Assembly (NCBI RefSeq): GCF_033439725.1 | Contig: NW_026944389.1 | Span: 806,001-870,000 of the forward strand | DNA length: 64,000 bases | Reading direction: 5' to 3' | Origin: Neurospora tetraspora | Taxonomy: Eukaryota > Ascomycota > Sordariomycetes > Sordariales > Sordariaceae | Shown here: piece by piece, positions 35,822 to 45,949 of the stretch | Numbering within the stretch: position 1 is the first letter of the stretch | Layout of the letters: the number at the start of each line of letters is the position of its first letter | The notes under the pieces: generated by a model | The model's database searches: none | What the model saw: only the letters and a program-made list of their open reading frames with translations | Told to the model about the DNA's origin: nothing | Translations under genes and position numbers: made by a program

Positions 35822-37635
35822 GGTGATCTTTTGATTGGCTGTTGATTGGTCTGGTAGTTGGTTAGAATTGAGTTCTTGATTGCGTGAAAGAGAAGCGACG
35901 TACTTGTTGAGTAGAAGGGTGACTCTTGGCCAATGCTGGAATGTCAATGTGAGTGGTGATGTTGTGATGAAGTTTGCTGAAGTTTGCAAGTTGTTGCAGT
36001 GGTTCACTGTGGTTGTAAAGTTCAGCTTTCGAGGCGAGTCAAAAAAGTTGAAGGTGCAAGATCTTATGCGATTGGCGAGTGGATCCCCATTCGCATTCAA
36101 AGTCGTGAACAATAGAGGTATCCTATTGTCAGTCCTCTTGTTCCACCTTTTGCGGTCGTGAATAGTTCGTCTGTACTCTGTACTGAGTGGAACTCAAGGA
36201 GTGGACTGTGGGTACCAACTGTTGCCCGGTACCATGAATGGAACCTGAATACGGACTTCCAATTCATTGCTATTGTGCGATGGGATGAACTGACCATAGC
36301 TGGACAAACGGTACGCTCAAGGACTTTCATCCGATGTCAAATTCCCAACACAATACCGCTTCCTGTCTTGGCGCTTGCCACCACTTTTGCCTGCAGTGAT
36401 GCCATTGTTTCGATCATGAGCTTAGAATCACAATACAGCGCTCTTTCTTCCAGCAGAGATGGGACGATTAGTTCAAATCTGCGCGGTGATGGTTCTCGTA
36501 TCTAGTTATTTGACGTTGTGAGCAGGCCTATTGAGTGGCCGTAAGAATAAATCGGACATGGACGTCTAATACTACTCGCTTTATTCAAGAAAGGCCGTTG
36601 CAAAACTGTGATATGCCTTACGATTCGTTGAAAGTACGTCGACCAATGGCCATCGGGGATCATTTGATCCTGGAGATGACTTGAAGTCCGGTCCATATGT
36701 GTAATAAAGACATATGAATACGTGCAAGACTATCCCGAAGGTGTGATGTATTAGACCGTGGCGTGTTCGGTTTGATCTTACGACCGCTTGCCTGCCGAAT
36801 TCAGTCCTCAAACCTTGCAGCTGGCTCTGGTACGCCCGATAATAACATCAATGCAGACCCGGGAAATGACCAGTCCTTCGATCAAAGAACAGCATATGGC
36901 ATGAATTCAGACAAACTAGCATAGCGGAACCACCATCGGGCAATTTATTCTCGTGATACGAATGACCGATATTCTTCAGGTCCAAGCTGTGCTGCCTGCA
37001 ATTTCCTCCCAACTTCGAGCCCTTCCTGTGCTACTTGGAGAGCCTGAGTAAACTGTCGTTCACATCAGACCACATAATAGGTCTATTCTCGTATGGCGGG
37101 GGATACGCTGGCACGGTATCCCTCAAGAGTTCAGAAGCCAGTTCAATTTCCAACCTAACATGATGGTCAGGCCAGTAACGACGAGGCTTCTAAGCGGTAA
37201 ATTATCACCATAGCTGAGAGATTCCAAGGGCGGATAGCAACCCCCGACGAAATTTCGTTGTCATTCTTTACGGCAGCGCCCCGTATCTTCGACCCTGGGT
37301 GGGAGACCGTCGGGGCCTACTCGGTAATCTTCACCGAGATGTCACCAAACACCGAAGATCATGGCAAGCAAACTAAGATGGCATGGCGTTCAAAATTACT
37401 CAGGGACAACCGAGTTGCAGAAGCTCTGGCAGTTGTCCAGGCGCTTCAAGTTGCCCACCAGCGGTTGCGCACCCTCCCTGCTGGTTCAGGTGGTCCGAAT
37501 TATACCGCCAGTCTCACCAGCCAATGCCCGACAAGTCACAACAAAGGCATCCTGGTGGCAGCACTGCCACATGTTTGGTCCTGGTTCAATTCATCGCAGT
37601 TTGGAGGGTATGATTAGTCCCAGGTTCCTTAGCAA
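35822..37635. other. Intergenic, 5' flank of the KGKGKA gene, with a MITE
   Basis: About 1.8 kb. The first 290 bases are open in frame with the preceding gene and probably its leader. A 249-bp inverted-repeat element lies at 36,537-36,785. Overlapping ORFs at 36,158-36,505 and 37,258-37,786 have no recognisable domains. Confidence 0.5.
36537..36785. mobile_element. MITE family copy 1 (249 bp)
   Basis: Ends GGCCGTAAGAATAAATCGGA and its degenerate inverse ending CTTACGACC. The interior matches the copy at 54,382-54,638 in blocks, such as AAGGCCGTT-CAAAACTGTGATA near the left side and TAATAAAGAC in the middle. Non-coding. The target duplication is not clear. Confidence 0.6.
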
Positions 37636-39465
37636 CTACTCAAAATCCCTCTCCTCAGCATCCCTCTCCCTCACCAACTCGTCCGCATCAAACACAATCT
37701 CCACCATGACCGTGTCCCTACATGGTTCCCCCCTCGGTGTCTGGAACCTCGTCCGTGCCGACACGATGGTGTTCTCATGGTGGTAATAATGCGGCCAGTT
37801 TCCTAGGAGGGCCTCCTGGTTTGCTCTTGCCAGGACCTGCTTGGCATTTGTTTGATCGTAGAACTCCCGTATCGGGGCAACTTTGCATGCCCATCTTAGG
37901 TGCTGTGTTCTCCCAGTGCTTGATGTCGTCCTTGTTGTCGTAATTGTGGTCGTGGTGCTTGCCGTTGTGCTGCTGGCTATGCTTCCCGTTGTGGTTGCAA
38001 AAGCGAGGTATACACCGACGCATTTGGATGGGTCATGGTCGTGGAGGCTGTCGCTTTTGAACACAATGATCCCGCTCGATATCTGTAGTTCTTCTTCTTG
38101 CGAAGAGTCGAAGGAACGGACGTATCGAGAAGTGGGGATGAAGTAGCTTATGTCGTCGCGGAGGTCACATCTCGGCAGTGCGGTATGCAGTCGGTACCCG
38201 GCCATGCCCCGGGGGAAGGTGATCATGAAACCGTGATCAGGCTGGGGATAGACTTCGAACCCCTTCATGGCTACGTCGATCTCGCGGCCGTAGGCAGAGT
38301 AGACACGCCCAAAGTAGGAGATGCAGTAGCTCGTTTCGGAGCGAGTGGTTAGATCGAGGGCACCTGCTGCCGCTCCCAGCTTCTCGGTGGAGTTCACTGC
38401 GTATGGGTCATCGATGTTGCGGCTAATCAGGCTGATGGGTATACGGGCGCGCATGAATTGGTTGTCTTTTCCGAAGAGGGGCAAGCAGATTTGAGAGCGC
38501 TGCATGTTGTTCTCGGTGTCGACTTCAACGCAATTGAAGACGGCGAGGACCCAGTAGGGCGAGAGGGTTTTTATGAGCGGGGTGGTCATAGCTAGGCCGG
38601 CATTGGTCATGGAGAAAGGCTGAGTGAGACGGCGGCCGTAGTGTGGGTAGATGCAGGCTCCTTTGACGAAGGCAGAGGGATGGTGGGCAAAGAGGGTCCC
38701 ATCGGAGAGATTCGTTTCGAAGGCGAGAATGCTGTGGTCGTCAGACACTTTGATGATCTCTTCCTCGAGTCGCTTAAAGGCCTTGGATCCCTCCCCATAC
38801 AGCAGAGGCATGTTGATGCCAAAGATGCCGAGCAGACAATAAGCCAGGTCTTCCTCTCGAGTTGTTTCTCGCTTGGCGGCCCAGGTCATCCGGTGGGCAA
38901 TGCTGTAGTCTCGCAGTCGCTTCTCCTTTTTCAAACATGCCGCATCAATTCCGGTAATGGTAGATATGAGAACAGCGAGGGCCTTCTTGGTGCCCAGAAC
39001 CTCCCAGTCCTTTGTGCAGAATTGGACATTTTCGGGGGCGATGAGCTCCTGGAGGGTCCAGCCACGGGTAAACCACCTGCTTTTTCGAAGGGAGTCGAGA
39101 GTATCGGTATTGGCCTTTGAACTGGACACAGGAACATCGGAGAGATAGACGTAGCATGTCGTGGCCTTCTCGTACCAGGTATACATGGAATTGATGGCTT
39201 CTGATAGCTCGGCTGAACTGGACTTATCGATACACACCGTGTCCACCCATGCATAGTCGAGACCGTCCCGGCGGGCCTGCCTGCAAGTTGCCAGGACTTT
39301 GTGGAAGCCAGAGCGATGCTTGTGTGTCAGTCGAGTCCATTTGTTGGTCCATTTCTGGAAGGTTGCTTCATTTGCGCCCCATGTGTGCGACAGAATGGCA
39401 TATTGGGGGATGCTTGTGCCCGAGAAGTACTGGATCTCGAGGGTGTGGACGTTGATGAGGCGCAT
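37636..39465 (-). CDS. HET-domain (heterokaryon incompatibility) protein
   Basis: 609-residue intronless protein with an N-terminal HET domain, the fungal module that triggers cell death or growth arrest on non-self fusion. Signature boxes in order: YAILSHTWG (22-30), GLDYAWVDTVCIDK (68-81), SEAINSMYTWY with YVYLSDV (88-111) and WFTRGWTLQELIAP (131-144). The usual continuation REEDLAYCLLGIFGINMPLLYGEG follows (about 203-226). The second half (about 245-609) has no domain I recognise, apart from a Thr-rich low-complexity run (about 490-520) and an ending with acid/Arg content. There is no NACHT, WD40 or ankyrin part, so it is a stand-alone HET protein rather than a HET-E type NLR. The reading frame is complete. 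A nucleoside-phosphorylase fragment and Hsp70-like relics lie 5-15 kb away. Partner unknown. Confidence 0.9.
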   Translation of the reverse strand: MRLINVHTLEIQYFSGTSIPQYAILSHTWGANEATFQKWTNKWTRLTHKHRSGFHKVLATCRQARRDGLDYAWVDTVCIDKSSSAELSEAINSMYTWYEKATTCYVYLSDVPVSSSKANTDTLDSLRKSRWFTRGWTLQELIAPENVQFCTKDWEVLGTKKALAVLISTITGIDAACLKKEKRLRDYSIAHRMTWAAKRETTREEDLAYCLLGIFGINMPLLYGEGSKAFKRLEEEIIKVSDDHSILAFETNLSDGTLFAHHPSAFVKGACIYPHYGRRLTQPFSMTNAGLAMTTPLIKTLSPYWVLAVFNCVEVDTENNMQRSQICLPLFGKDNQFMRARIPISLISRNIDDPYAVNSTEKLGAAAGALDLTTRSETSYCISYFGRVYSAYGREIDVAMKGFEVYPQPDHGFMITFPRGMAGYRLHTALPRCDLRDDISYFIPTSRYVRSFDSSQEEELQISSGIIVFKSDSLHDHDPSKCVGVYLAFATTTGSIASSTTASTTTTITTTRTTSSTGRTQHLRWACKVAPIREFYDQTNAKQVLARANQEALLGNWPHYYHHENTIVSARTRFQTPRGEPCRDTVMVEIVFDADELVRERDAEERDFE

Positions 39466-39870
39466 TGTTGGGAGAGAGCCCTGACTGGGTTGGACGGCTA
39501 CCGCGGGTGTCTCATGGCCTGGTTTTCGAGGTGACTAGTTTGGCGTTTCCGGCGACGGAGTCGAACTGTCGAAGGCGGAGTCGCGATGTGATTCAGTCGA
39601 AGGTCGATTGAGCTGCAATTCGATCCATTGGAACGGTCCGGGGATGATGGCAGCGACGGAGTCGAGGGAGTGTCAGCTTAGTGGTGCGCTAATCTTGAAT
39701 TGGCATCGTGGCAGTGCTCTGCACAGGGGAGATCGGGTAAGACAGCCGGGGTTCGATCGGGTTGACAGTGAGTTCGCCCTGGTTCGATATCGACGTCTCT
39801 TGCAAACGGGAACATGAAAGTCTATTATCGGAGCGATTGTACACGGGCGTACTTGTGGACGATGAGGGGA
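39466..39870. other. Intergenic between the HET gene and NIF3-like gene
   Basis: About 400 bases, both neighbours on the minus strand. It shows several GACGGAGTCGA-like repeats (39,555, 39,655) and no gene. Confidence 0.5.
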
Positions 39871-40303
39871 TCAGAAATCCTCCAGCTTGTAGACGGTATA
39901 CGATGGCTCCTCGTAGGGGTGTGCTCTGTCATTGTTGCGGTTAGCTGATATCCACTGTCGCATGACGATAGTGGTTATTGTTAGTGAGTCGACGTAAACC
40001 CACTCACTTCTTGAGAGCCTCGACAGCTTTCCTCGCCGTCTGCTCGCTATCACACAACATCTCGACTCTCAGCTCTTGGATCTTCTCTAGAACACCGACC
40101 TCTCCGGTGTGTGGGTTGGCGGCGCCGACTGGCCGAAATTGGCCGGTGCCAGTGGCAGTCCAGCAACATTCGCTGTAGTTGGGATAGCGACCAGCGCCGG
40201 CAGCGAAGACGGCCTGCTTGACCGTGTCCACGAACTGCGGCTCGGCGTGGAAAACGAGAGTGTATCTGGAGGGACGAGAAGCACGAGAGACGAAGGCGCC
40301 CAT
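39871..40303 (-). CDS. Small NIF3/PII-like fold protein
   Basis: 116 residues in two exons: 40,303-40,008 and 39,925-39,871, with an 82-nt intron (GTGAGT donor, CAG acceptor). Splicing joins EALKK to AHPYEEPSYTVYKLEDF in frame, reconstructing the hallmark HPYEEP-Y-VY ending of the NIF3-associated insertion domain also found as a free-standing small protein. Other family positions: YTLVFHAEP near the start, AGAGRYPNYSECCW, and GQFRPVGAANPHTGEVG. Known relatives are structurally PII/CutA-like and trimeric; the biochemical role is unsettled. The final exon codes for only 18 residues, so a model without it would lose the conserved motif. Confidence 0.85.
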
Positions 40304-41997
40304 CTTTAACGGGGTGTTATGGTCTTGGTGTCAAACGTCGAATTCACTGAACGCCCAGACCCCGCCGTTCGTGCTCAAGTGGGGTCATTGGCAGCTGTCA
40401 TGCGGGGATCCGCCGCTTTGACAATCGGCACGGGCCGTCAGGCACTGGTTCGGCCGGAAAAAGTTTCCCTCGTTTTTTGGGAAACTTGCAACTCAGCAAA
40501 CAAACTTTCTGTCTCGTGGATGTCTCTCTTCCCACTCAAACACAACCCGTCACAACCAGCGCGCCTATGTCCGCCTTGTGTCTCCTCCCCTTTTCTCGTA
40601 TCCAAGACATCCATTGCAACCACACCCCGATATGGCCGTTGACCATGGTTGAGGCTGAAGCCACAGAAAACCGCAGCCGCTGAAGTCGGAGGGCCATTGC
40701 TGATAAATACAGGGCATTCCGTCCAAACTTCCGGCCATGGCTTCAATAGTCAACATCGATGCCCTTTCCCGTCTGTCTCTTCCCGTACGGCCGAAAAATC
40801 GACTCCTCTTCACGTTCCTCTACCTGTTCCTGTCCCTCTTCCTCCCGATGCCGATGCCCAGATCAGATGGTATCCGATCGACATCAAGACAAGGACAACC
40901 TAGAAGACAGCATGACGAGTGTCCACTGTTTGCTCTCGGCAGCGGGGAACCCCAAGCTTACCTTAATTCAACCTCACCTTGTTAATCTCCATCATCGTGG
41001 ACAACATCAACACTCAAGTTGCTCACCGTTTTTTTCTCTTCCATTCCGAACTATCGTGCATATGTCCCTATATTGACTGCAAAGAAGATTGTATTTCTTT
41101 TTCATGCCAATGAGGCCGGTTGGTGACAAGCCACCACCAAGCCACGACAAGTTGACGCCGGTTGGAGAAATGTCACGAGACGCAACAGTGATCACCAATC
41201 AGGCCAAACAGAGTCCGCCCCCGCATTCCCCAGCTTTTGTCTCCAGATTCTGTCGTTTCTTTTCCACTACATGTTTTCGTTATCACTTCCAAATTGCAGA
41301 TTAATTCTCCTACCCACGAATCACACCTCGCCTGTCTTGGCTCCGCGGCATTTGCACTTACGCGAGCCAAAAGTCCCCATCACGGGCACCATTGCATCCT
41401 GCCCTCCACACCCTCTCGTATGCTTGACAGCGGCCCGTATTGGTCAAAGCCATGTTCAAGATGCCAACCTTCAAGTCAGATGCACCTTCTCGCTTCCAGT
41501 CCTGATGCGTCATGCAGGGGAGCCAAACTGTTTTCATCAAACCCAACACACGAAGTCGTCTGCAATTCGGAGGAGAATCCATCATTCCTTGGTACACCTC
41601 AATGTTTGATGCTACGCTGGCTACCCGAGTCATCATGTTCTTGGTTTAGCCGGCCGTGTCTCTACGGCCCCCCGTCACAAAACCACCTGCCGACGTCACG
41701 TCACACCACCCACGGGATGCGAGTTCCATCTGGATCATGATCATACCCAACGGCAGTACCTGCTTGCAAGTACCACCGGTCTTGCTCTTTCAAAGTGGTT
41801 CCCATCGTCACCTCACTACTTCTGATCCGGATGTATAACACGGCTAGCCATCCCCATCCCAGGTGATCAGGAGAGTTTACCATTCAAGCATAGCCAACCA
41901 CTCCTTTACAATATCAGGATCGACAAAGACACTTTTTCTACAGTTTCCGCAGTCTTCTTCACCAGAGTACGTCACACATAAGTGACAAACACCTACA
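40304..41997. other. Intergenic between divergent genes
   Basis: About 1.7 kb between the NIF3-like gene (minus) and a hypothetical gene (plus), so it holds both promoters. Overlapping ORFs occur, the longest at 41,237-41,740; none resembles a known protein and codon choice is not gene-like. GACGTCACGTCA near 41,692 could be a bZIP-type site. Confidence 0.5.
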
Positions 41998-43029
41998 ATG
42001 GCGCAGCCGCAACTCAGACGCAGAACAAGTCTTCGAGACAAACTGATTGTATGGCAAAACCCCACATCAGTCCTGGACACCGTGCCCGACAATGAGGAAG
42101 AAAGGCCGCGTTACGTCTACCAACCTCAACATGCGGCCGCCGACTTCTCTCGGCTGACAATCAAACCACCTTCCTCGGTTCTCCACGAGTGTCGACCATG
42201 TATCACAGGGTCCGAGACAAGTCGGATATCCCGTTCACAGACACGGGCCACACGGCGAGCATATCGTCGCCCCGAGTCGGCAAATCCTCTGGCAGAGATA
42301 CGATTCCGCGGTCAACGGCGGGACATGGCATCCCCATCTTCGCAGCAAGAGCACTCAAGGCTATCCCACCTACCAAGACAACCAACACAGACTGCCACGA
42401 GGCCAGTTCCACTCACCGACTACGAGCTTTTCGTTGCACAAGCAGAGCTCGAGGAGAGGGCACACCAAGAGTTAATGCAGACTATGGAAGCGCAGCTACA
42501 TGACAGTTTCCACGATCTTGTCAGGCCAGACCCTCATCAACAGTTTGCGTCGCTGTCTCCTACGAGTCTAGGCGCAGGCTCGACCGCCGTAGCTGGGACA
42601 AGTAGGACAACAACCGGCAACAAGAGTCGCGCGAGCCGCACCAGCTGGGCACCCAGTTATGCAAATGGTGGTACAGTGGCAGATATCATTGCATCAGAGG
42701 CTCACCATGTCAGTGCAAAGCATCAATCACACAAAGACTCAAAGAGTCATACAGTGATGGCGAAGGGCGTCAAAGGATCAATCCACAGGTCAGGTACTGC
42801 ACATGGCGTTTCAAACGACAACCATACACCGCAGCCAAAGGCTCTCACTCTGAAGAGGCAAGCAAGTTTTGCGCAGAGAATCGCAGAATACATCCGTCCT
42901 CCACGACCAGATGTCGTGGATTCATGTAGGAACGAGACCACTCTGACGTTGACACGGTCTGGAAGTCGAGCCGGGTTAAGAAGGCTAGTGGCTGTTCCGA
43001 TTCACCACATTGAGACGCTCGCAGAATAA
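41998..43029 (+). CDS. Hypothetical protein, 343 residues, Ser/Arg/Gln-rich
   Basis: Uninterrupted ORF with an ATG in a reasonable context (CTACAATGG). I do not recognise the family. The N-terminus is basic (LRRRTSLRDKLIVWQNP). Most of the protein is predicted disordered, with Ser, Thr, Arg and His enriched. The one likely folded or helical piece is about 139-175 (LTDYELFVAQAELEERAHQE and on), rich in Glu/Gln/Leu and coiled-coil-like. The C-terminus has LTRSGSRAGLRRLV. No signal peptide or membrane segment. It could be a regulatory or scaffold protein; nothing in the sequence settles this. Confidence 0.6.
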   Translation: MAQPQLRRRTSLRDKLIVWQNPTSVLDTVPDNEEERPRYVYQPQHAAADFSRLTIKPPSSVLHECRPCITGSETSRISRSQTRATRRAYRRPESANPLAEIRFRGQRRDMASPSSQQEHSRLSHLPRQPTQTATRPVPLTDYELFVAQAELEERAHQELMQTMEAQLHDSFHDLVRPDPHQQFASLSPTSLGAGSTAVAGTSRTTTGNKSRASRTSWAPSYANGGTVADIIASEAHHVSAKHQSHKDSKSHTVMAKGVKGSIHRSGTAHGVSNDNHTPQPKALTLKRQASFAQRIAEYIRPPRPDVVDSCRNETTLTLTRSGSRAGLRRLVAVPIHHIETLAE

Positions 43030-43231
43030 GCACCATTCAAGAGTACATTATCGTTAATGAATAAACCACGTCACCTCTCTCTATTGCATTCTCTGCTTTG
43101 CTCTTTGTCATCACCGTATTTAATCCTTATGTGCTCTCCAGTCACACAAACTCCTTACATGATGACAACGACTAACCTGCCGGCACTTGACGGCGACAAT
43201 GAGCAAATGGCCGAAGGTGGCTCATGGCTGA

Positions 43232-43612
43232 AGATGTCGACCAAGTTCCTCGCGCTACCAGGTGCCGCCCTTGGAGGTCAGATTCGGCCTCGTCTACGAC
43301 GAGAAACGCGACGCCATTCAGGCCCTCCTATACTCTGTCGTATCCGGCACGGCACTTGCAATCGACGTCACTCTCGCCGCTCGCTACAACGGCCAGGATT
43401 ACCACACTCCCGCCATGCTCATCGGCACCCCCGACGCTACCCTTGCCTCTCGCGCCGTCAGCCACTCCTGGTAGGAGCAGGATGGCGACGGCACTTCCTC
43501 GTGCGTCGTTGGCGTCCTTGACGAGGAGGTTCTCACTGTTCCTCATCCGTGCGAGCTGTCCTTTCCGAGTCGAAGGCGGAGGGTGATGTTGCTGTCCGGC
43601 GCTTACTTCTAG
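43232..43612 (+). pseudogene. GC-rich coding remnant with one in-frame stop
   Basis: An open stretch 43,232-43,474 looks protein-like (PPLEVRFGLVYDEKRDAIQ, YNGQDYHTPAM). It meets TAG at 43,472-43,474, after which the same frame stays open to 43,612 with protein-like content. No ATG start fits the beginning. A GTAGGA at about 43,467 could be a donor, so an unfinished spliced gene is possible. A Harbinger-like MITE starts 13 bases after the second stop. Family unknown. Confidence 0.35.
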
Positions 43613-43624
43613 AGACAGCCCTAA

Positions 43625-44074
43625 GGTTGTGTTCGTTCCCGGCTGTACCACGGTAGGGAGGCCTTGCATTACCGTACATAACCCGCAGCTGCACTCCCTG
43701 CACGGTAACGTAAGCTAAAGTTTTTTTTATTAAGGCTCCTTACTATTTTGTGTTCGTTAGTATTGGGTTGTAAGAATAGGAGCGCTATAATTATAGGGGG
43801 TTTGGGGGGTGTGGTGCGCTAAAGAGCTCGGTTCTTGCAGTCTTATATATGGGGTCTAGGACTGTTAAAAATGTTAAAAATCCGGCTATTTCAGTAAGGA
43901 ATCTGGGCTTCTGATTGGTCAGATGCATGCCTTGTATGGATTTGGGGTAATGCAGCGACTTGCATATTTTTACTGAAATCCAGCCGAACACAAAAAGTGT
44001 AGTTGTAAGATTGTACCTTATAGCTACCAAAATTGGGTTTCCCTACCGTGGTACAGCCGGGAACGAATATAACC
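43625..44074. mobile_element. PIF/Harbinger-like MITE, 450 bp
   Basis: 35-bp terminal inverted repeats (GGTTGTGTTCGTTCCCGGCT at the left end; inverse at 44,040-44,074) match with few mismatches. They are flanked by TAA at 43,622-43,624 and 44,075-44,077, the 3-bp target duplication of PIF/Harbinger elements. The interior is non-coding. Confidence 0.75.
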
Positions 44075-44099
44075 TAACATATGGGTTTTGTGCCTATCA

Positions 44100-44886
44100 A
44101 GACCGAAGTTCCGTCAACCCAACGCTAATAAACAATCAATGGGGCACATCAATGCCCTATGGGGACTATGCACACATGACGCCTGGACGGAGAGAGCATA
44201 CGTCGTCAACAATGGTTGATTTAAGGCCTATCAGAGGATGAAATTGAAGAAGCGAAAAAAGAAGCGAGGCGCGCGAGGGCTACCAATGCAAGGGAAACCA
44301 GAGCTCATCGTCCCAACTACGAGGACATCTGGCCATATCAACCGGACAACCGGCTATATGGACCAGACAGAAGCCCTGGAAGGTCGGAAAACTGCGCGTT
44401 ACCATTCCATCAAAGTGGGACTTGAAGTTCGAGAAGCAATACCGTTCGATTCTCGCGGATTCCTTGGGTTGGGACGCCGATACCATAAATTAGCGAATGG
44501 TGGTGATGGTTACACCTTCTCAGCGAATGGACGCGTACCTCTACATATTTAGCAACGTCAACCCAGATCAGATCTAGAGGTACCTCGGCAAACTTGACCA
44601 TGAAGTTGGTAGCACTTAAATACGCCTTCTACATCCTGGCCGGCGCCTCGAAAACCCTGACTGGAGAGTACCCCTTGATCGACAAACTCAAGGCCGAAGC
44701 CAGACGCAAGCCCAAAGAGTTCCGGGAAAAGCTACGCACCTTGCCAATGAAGTCACCCAATTCATCGGCTTCAAAGGTGAGGAGTTCCAACTCCTGCAGG
44801 CGTCGAAAAGGCAAACCTTGGAATGCACGACGTTCATCCATGATCTTGAGAGCAGCACTATGGGAAGCTGAAGTAAATTCCTCACC
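44100..44886 (+). pseudogene. Degraded coding-like stretch of unknown family
   Basis: Short protein-like blocks occur in different frames, such as GLSEDEIEEAKKEARRAR at about 44,230 and VTQFIGFKGEEFQLLQ at about 44,755. They do not form one gene and I recognise no family. Possibly the decayed upstream part of the phosphorylase-type gene that follows. Confidence 0.3.
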
Positions 44887-44887
44887 C

Positions 44888-45235
44888 TAGCCTCTGACCA
44901 AAGAACAGACAGCAGCAACGGCTATGCTAGATATCGAACATGAAGACAATATCCCTATCCCAGATACCGACAGCAACGTATACACTCGAGGTACAATCGG
45001 ACAACACAATGTCGTTATCGCTTGCCTTCCTGAAGACATCATCGGAACAACTGCAGCAACTAACGTTGTTACGCATATGCTAAGAACATTCACGGGGATC
45101 AGATTCGCCCTCATAGTCGGTATTGGGGGTGGTATTCCCAATCTACCTGACTACGACGTTTGCCTTGGCGACATTGTTGTCAGTGGGCCTCAGGGGACCT
45201 TTCCTGGGGTAAGGGCACCGTTCCACTCGTGATCG
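44888..45235 (+). pseudogene. Nucleoside-phosphorylase (PNP_UDP-like) domain fragment
   Basis: A fragment from LTKEQTAATAMLDIEHED to VCLGDIVVSGPQGT resembles the first third of the phosphorylase domain used at the N-terminus of many fungal NLR-like and ankyrin proteins. Landmarks: IGQHNVVIACLP, GTTAATNVVTHML, and VGIGGGIPN (glycine-rich phosphate-binding loop). A TAG just upstream could be a splice acceptor (CCCTAG). After GPQGTFPG the resemblance stops abruptly and the frame ends at 45,232. No NACHT or ankyrin part follows; instead minus-strand Hsp70-like relics begin. Read as a truncated domain left by rearrangement. Confidence 0.55.
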
Positions 45236-45369
45236 ACGGGGCCAAGAAGTTCTTGGTCCTCAGAAAAGGAGATTCCCGACATGGAGCGAATCTTCTTGAG
45301 ACACGCCCGGTTCTGTGCGCCAAGGTAGCGAATCCTTCCATCAGTCAAATCCTGGAATTCGAAGAAATC

Positions 45370-45945
45370 TTCATCGTTCCACCCATCGGCATCTTGTAGC
45401 TCTTTGTGGCGACGAGTAAAGGTGGCTGTCAATGGCACCATTGGCCGATAGCCAATATAGGTGTAGGTCGACCTCCAAACCGGGAATCTCGCCAAGCATA
45501 TGAGAGTATTCGAACATCGAGAACTGAATGGATGTCAATAGATGCCCGTGAGGAATCCTGCTCGTACTCCAGCTGTTGTTGCTGAGTGGGATGTGTCCTC
45601 CGCAGTCCATGAAGAGACAGAGCTGTTGCGTACAGTCGTCGTTTTGTGCAGGTTGTTCGGTCTCGTACGCTGGGCTGAACAGAAGATAGTAGGCTAGGGC
45701 CTCAGCCTCGTAGAAGAAGATGACACGATCCCGTGCCGAGGCCAAAGTCCAGTAAGGCCTCGCCTATGAGCTGCAAATAGACCTCTTCGAAATCGAGGTT
45801 CCACTGCGCCGGGATAATTCACGCAAAGTCGATTGACCATCCATTCTGTGGTCTTATTCATGGCCTCGATAGTCTCGTCGGCCCTAAGTGCTAGTGAGCT
45901 GTTTGGTTGCAGGAGAAGAGAACGAGGAGAGACTAAACTCACATA
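45370..45945 (-). pseudogene. Hsp70/actin-fold ATPase relic, copy B (N-terminal part)
   Basis: Minus-strand pieces match the N-terminal part of the plus-strand copy at 50,898-53,196. ADETIEAMNKTTEWM corresponds to a helix before the first domain, QWNLDFEEVYLQL to QWTLEFEEVYTQL, ARDRVIFFYEAEAL to ARRKIFFYTETEAL, and CLFMDCGGH to CLVLDFGGH. The pieces lie in more than one frame, so at least one frameshift is present, and nothing of the C-terminal half follows. A host gene duplicate, broken. Confidence 0.6.
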
Positions 45946-45949
45946 TAGA

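Noticed and set aside
35822-36112. 97-residue N-terminal extension of the KGKGKA protein
   Set aside because: Reads like a pyrimidine/Asn-rich leader; the MSDDD start gives a protein comparable with its paralogue's style of start.
36158-36505. 115-codon ORF between the KGKGKA gene and the MITE
   Set aside because: No recognisable domain and a competing antisense ORF.
41237-41740. 167-codon plus-strand ORF
   Set aside because: Pro/Ser/His-rich random-looking product, overlapped by another ORF in a second frame, no domain.
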